A stretch of 64,000 nt of DNA from Neptunicoccus cionae (lineage in GTDB: Bacteria > Pseudomonadota > Alphaproteobacteria > Rhodobacterales > Rhodobacteraceae). The position numbers and the translations under genes were made by a program. The DNA is taken from positions 248,001-312,000 of the forward strand of contig NZ_PKOJ01000003.1 in the NCBI RefSeq assembly GCF_002860325.1, read 5' to 3'. The notes below the pieces were generated by a model. It worked only from the letters and a program-made list of their open reading frames with translations, ran no database searches and was not told the DNA's origin. This document shows, piece after piece, positions 62,065 to 64,000 of this stretch (position 1 is its first letter; each line of letters starts with the position of its first letter).

Positions 62065-63780
62065 ATGAGTGATGTAACGGGCGTAACTAAAGACGACAAA
62101 ACTTATTGGGCTGCCGGAACCGGTGGCACAGGTACTGGCGGCACTGGCACAGGCGGCACAGGTACTGGCGGCACCGGCACAGGTGGAACGGGTACTGGCG
62201 GAACCGGCACAGGTGGAACGGGTACTGGCGGCACCGGCACAGGTGGCACAGGTACTGGCGGCACCGGCACAGGTGGCACAGGTACTGGCGGCACCGGCAC
62301 AGGTGGCACGAAAACGGCCGGCCCGGTAGACGGCACCAGCGGCGATGACATCATGCTGCCCGGTTATGTTGACGACCAATGCGACACAATCGACGGCGCA
62401 GACGGCGACAATGACGTGATTTACGCCTATGCAGGCAACGATATCGTTGATGCGGGCAAAGGCGATGACACCGTTTACGGTGGCAATGGCAATGACACCA
62501 TTGCCGGCGGCACCGGCAGCAACATGCTCTATGGTGGCAACGGCGACGATGTGTTTGTCGGCGGTTCCGGCAAAGATACCTTTGAAGGTGGCGCAGGTCA
62601 GGATAACCTCGACTACTCCAGCAGCGGTTCTGCTGTAACTGTCGATCTTTCTACAGGTTCCCTCTCGGGTGGAGATGCGGATAACGACAGCATTACCAGC
62701 GGCATCGACGGTGCCATCGGTTCTGATTTCGACGACACACTCATCGGCTTTGATCAAGAGGGCAACTCTTCCTCTGATACGTTCACGAACGAGTTCTTCG
62801 GCGGCAAGGGCGACGACTACATCGAAGGCAAAGGCGGCGACGACCGTCTGTTTGGTGGCGAAGACGACGACGAAATCTTTGGCGGCGGCGGCGCAGACAT
62901 CATTGAAGGTGGTGAAGGTGTCGACAATCTCTTCGGCGGTGCCGACAGGGATACGTTCAACTACAGCTCTGCAGAAGAAGCCATCGGTGATCATGTAGAC
63001 GGCGGCAGCGCAGGCGACGATTACGATACGCTCGACCTGTCCAATGTCGGTCACTACAAAATTATCAACGAGACTGTCGATGCGGATGGCAACTCCACAT
63101 CTGGCACGGTCCAGTTCATCGACCATCCGGGTGGTTCTGTCACCGGCGAGATGACCTTTACCGAGATCGAGAATATTCTCGACACGACTCCTCCGCCCTG
63201 TTTCACACCGGGCACGCTGATTGCAACCATGCAAGGCGAGAAGCCGGTAGAGATGCTCAAAGTCGGGGATCGGGTGATCACGCGGGACAACGGCGCTCAG
63301 GAAATCCGCTGGATCGGTGCCAAGCCGATGACAGGGATGGAACTGCAAGCCAACCCCCATCTGCAACCGGTTCTGATCCGCAAGGGCGCGCTTGGGAACG
63401 GTCTGCCGGAACGGGATATGCTGGTCAGCCAGAACCACCGCCTGCTGGTGAACAACGCCGAAGTCGGCCTGCTGTTCAACGAGCCGGAAGTGCTGGTTGC
63501 TGCCAAGCATATGGTGAATGACAACAAGGGCATCTCATTGGTCAGCGCATCGCAAGCCACATATGTGCACTTCATGTTCGACCACCACGAGGTTGTCCTG
63601 TCCGATGGCGCATGGACCGAAAGCTTCCAGCCCGGCGATCAGGCTATGGCCAGCGTAACAGCAGAACAGCGTGACGAGATCACGGAACTCTTCCCTGAAC
63701 TCGCATGCGCACAGGGACGCGAAGCCTATACCTCTTCGCGGCTGTCGCTGAAGGCCTTCGAAGCCAAGATGTTCAAATAA
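62065..63780 (+). CDS. RTX repeat protein with C-terminal Hint domain
   Basis: 571 residues from the ATG at 62065 (a GTG four codons earlier is in frame). No N-terminal signal peptide; a (GTGGT)12 linker at about 20-79 precedes RTX-type nonapeptides (GNDIVDAGKGDDTVYGGNGND; GGKGDDYIEGKGGDD; GGGGADIIEGGEG) that bind calcium and suggest type I secretion. At about 379 the Hint_2-like domain starts with PPPCFTPGTLIATMQGEKPVEMLKVGD; its Cys may drive self-cleavage. The C-terminal YTSSRLSLKAFEAKMFK is typical of Rhodobacteraceae Hint proteins. An extracellular function is likely, its target unknown. Confidence 0.88.
   Translation: MSDVTGVTKDDKTYWAAGTGGTGTGGTGTGGTGTGGTGTGGTGTGGTGTGGTGTGGTGTGGTGTGGTGTGGTGTGGTGTGGTKTAGPVDGTSGDDIMLPGYVDDQCDTIDGADGDNDVIYAYAGNDIVDAGKGDDTVYGGNGNDTIAGGTGSNMLYGGNGDDVFVGGSGKDTFEGGAGQDNLDYSSSGSAVTVDLSTGSLSGGDADNDSITSGIDGAIGSDFDDTLIGFDQEGNSSSDTFTNEFFGGKGDDYIEGKGGDDRLFGGEDDDEIFGGGGADIIEGGEGVDNLFGGADRDTFNYSSAEEAIGDHVDGGSAGDDYDTLDLSNVGHYKIINETVDADGNSTSGTVQFIDHPGGSVTGEMTFTEIENILDTTPPPCFTPGTLIATMQGEKPVEMLKVGDRVITRDNGAQEIRWIGAKPMTGMELQANPHLQPVLIRKGALGNGLPERDMLVSQNHRLLVNNAEVGLLFNEPEVLVAAKHMVNDNKGISLVSASQATYVHFMFDHHEVVLSDGAWTESFQPGDQAMASVTAEQRDEITELFPELACAQGREAYTSSRLSLKAFEAKMFK
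62122..62301 (+). repeat. six 30-bp tandem repeats encoding (GTGGT)n
   Basis: Six consecutive 30-bp units, each encoding GGTGTGGTGT, differing by a few synonymous bases (for example GGAACG for GGCACA in two units). Copy number could vary by slippage. Because the unit is divisible by 3, variation would change linker length without shifting the frame. Confidence 0.9.
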
Positions 63781-63790
63781 TCCGAGATAG

Positions 63791-63822
63791 CCCGCCCAGT
63801 ATAAAAATGCAGGGCGGGTTTT
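63791..63822 (+). terminator. terminator after RTX/Hint gene
   Basis: CCCGCCC / GGGCGGG stem with a 14-nt loop and TTTT, 10 nt after the stop. Intrinsic terminator form. Confidence 0.8.
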
Positions 63823-63877
63823 AAGTGACAAGCCGTTCCGGCCTGCCGGAGCGGCATATTTGACTCACTTACGCGTA

Positions 63878-63904
63878 GGCCCGCCCGGTTGATCCGAGCG
63901 GGCC
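63878..63904. other. hairpin near the edge gene stop
   Basis: GGCCCGC / GCGGGCC, 7-bp stem with a 13-nt loop, 30 bp beyond the stop of the minus-strand gene that enters from the right. No T-run. Possible 3' end signal of that gene. Confidence 0.4.
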
Positions 63905-63933
63905 GTCGTCGTCTTCAGACACCGGTTACACGA

Positions 63934-64000
63934 TCAGGAGTAGTTCGGCGTACGTTTTTGCATTATTGCAGCCACTGTTTCGGCAAATTCGGGCGATCTA
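63934..64000 (-). CDS. 3' end of a gene entering from the right, crotonase-like
   Basis: Open minus-strand frame from the window edge to TGA at 63934-63936, giving ...RSPEFAETVAAIMQKRTPNYS. The pattern F-A-E-x-V-A-A-x-M-x-K-R-x-P-x-(F/Y) is typical of the C-terminus of enoyl-CoA hydratase/isomerase proteins. Only about 21 residues are visible, so both the gene and the family are tentative. Confidence 0.45.
   Translation of the reverse strand, partial: RSPEFAETVAAIMQKRTPNYS

Noticed and set aside
62122-62301. Tandem repeat considered as a CRISPR array
   Set aside because: Units are contiguous with no spacers and encode an in-frame protein linker.
62011-63510. 499-codon minus-strand open frame with Cys/Ala/Thr repeats
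   Set aside because: Mirror of the GTGGT and RTX repeats of the sense gene.

Overview
The window looks like a chromosomal segment of a marine Roseobacter-group alphaproteobacterium (Rhodobacteraceae sensu lato). Pointers are the gene content (a fused TRAP permease, two branched-chain-amino-acid-type ABC transporters, an RTX protein with a Hint domain, a sulfopropanediol-type dehydrogenase pair) and the dense operons with ATGA/GTGA overlaps in GC-rich DNA. All taxonomy and function here are inferred by reading the sequence; no database search was run.

Layout. 1-1.4 kb: AT-richer, tandemly duplicated secreted protein of unknown function (first copy cut by the window edge). 1.5-7.4 kb: a 1952-residue secreted GEVED/SdrD-B/DUF11 surface protein. 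8-12 kb: a single-chain biotin-dependent acyl-CoA carboxylase divergent from a TetR regulator, with a perfect 11-bp inverted repeat between them. 12-13.6 kb: type III polyketide synthase plus isoprenylcysteine-methyltransferase-like enzyme. 13.9-18.6 kb: BCCT transporter, gamma-glutamyltransferase, acetylornithine-deacetylase-like enzyme. 18.9-28.4 kb: small genes, then a catabolic island of TRAP transporter, class V aminotransferase, VOC protein, GMC oxidoreductase and IclR regulator. 28.5-30.8 kb: zinc alcohol dehydrogenase and HpsN-like dehydrogenase, probably for 2,3-dihydroxypropane-1-sulfonate. 31-36.6 kb: housekeeping genes (rsgA, dacB, nadD, ettA). 36.6-37.2 kb: REP-associated tyrosine transposase with REP hairpins.

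37.3-49.4 kb is the most striking region. It is a tightly overlapping 12-gene run with a bifunctional 2-aminobenzoyl-CoA (anthraniloyl-CoA) monooxygenase/reductase, SDR, MarR regulator, atypical crotonase, acyl-CoA dehydrogenase, aryl-CoA ligase, a complete ABC importer and a RidA deaminase. Together these read as import, CoA activation, ring dearomatisation, deamination and beta-oxidation-like breakdown of anthranilate or a close relative. 49.6-50.5 kb holds a universal stress protein and a small membrane protein.

50.5-55.7 kb is a second, convergent ABC importer with a Tat-type binding protein. It is divergent from a short-chain-acyl-type XRE regulator that seems to use a CTG start. That regulator is followed by a lone receiver protein, a two-helix membrane protein and an SLC5-STAC-histidine kinase (CrbS/CbrA-like), which suggests nutrient sensing through a transporter-like kinase. 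60.6-64 kb: a degenerate phosphotransferase-fold protein, an RTX/Hint secreted protein with a GTGGT repeat tract, and the 3' end of a gene leaving the window on the minus strand.

All three solute-importer operons carry a strong hairpin between the binding-protein gene and the next gene. Another hairpin covers the ribosome binding site of a small acidic protein gene and looks like a translational switch.
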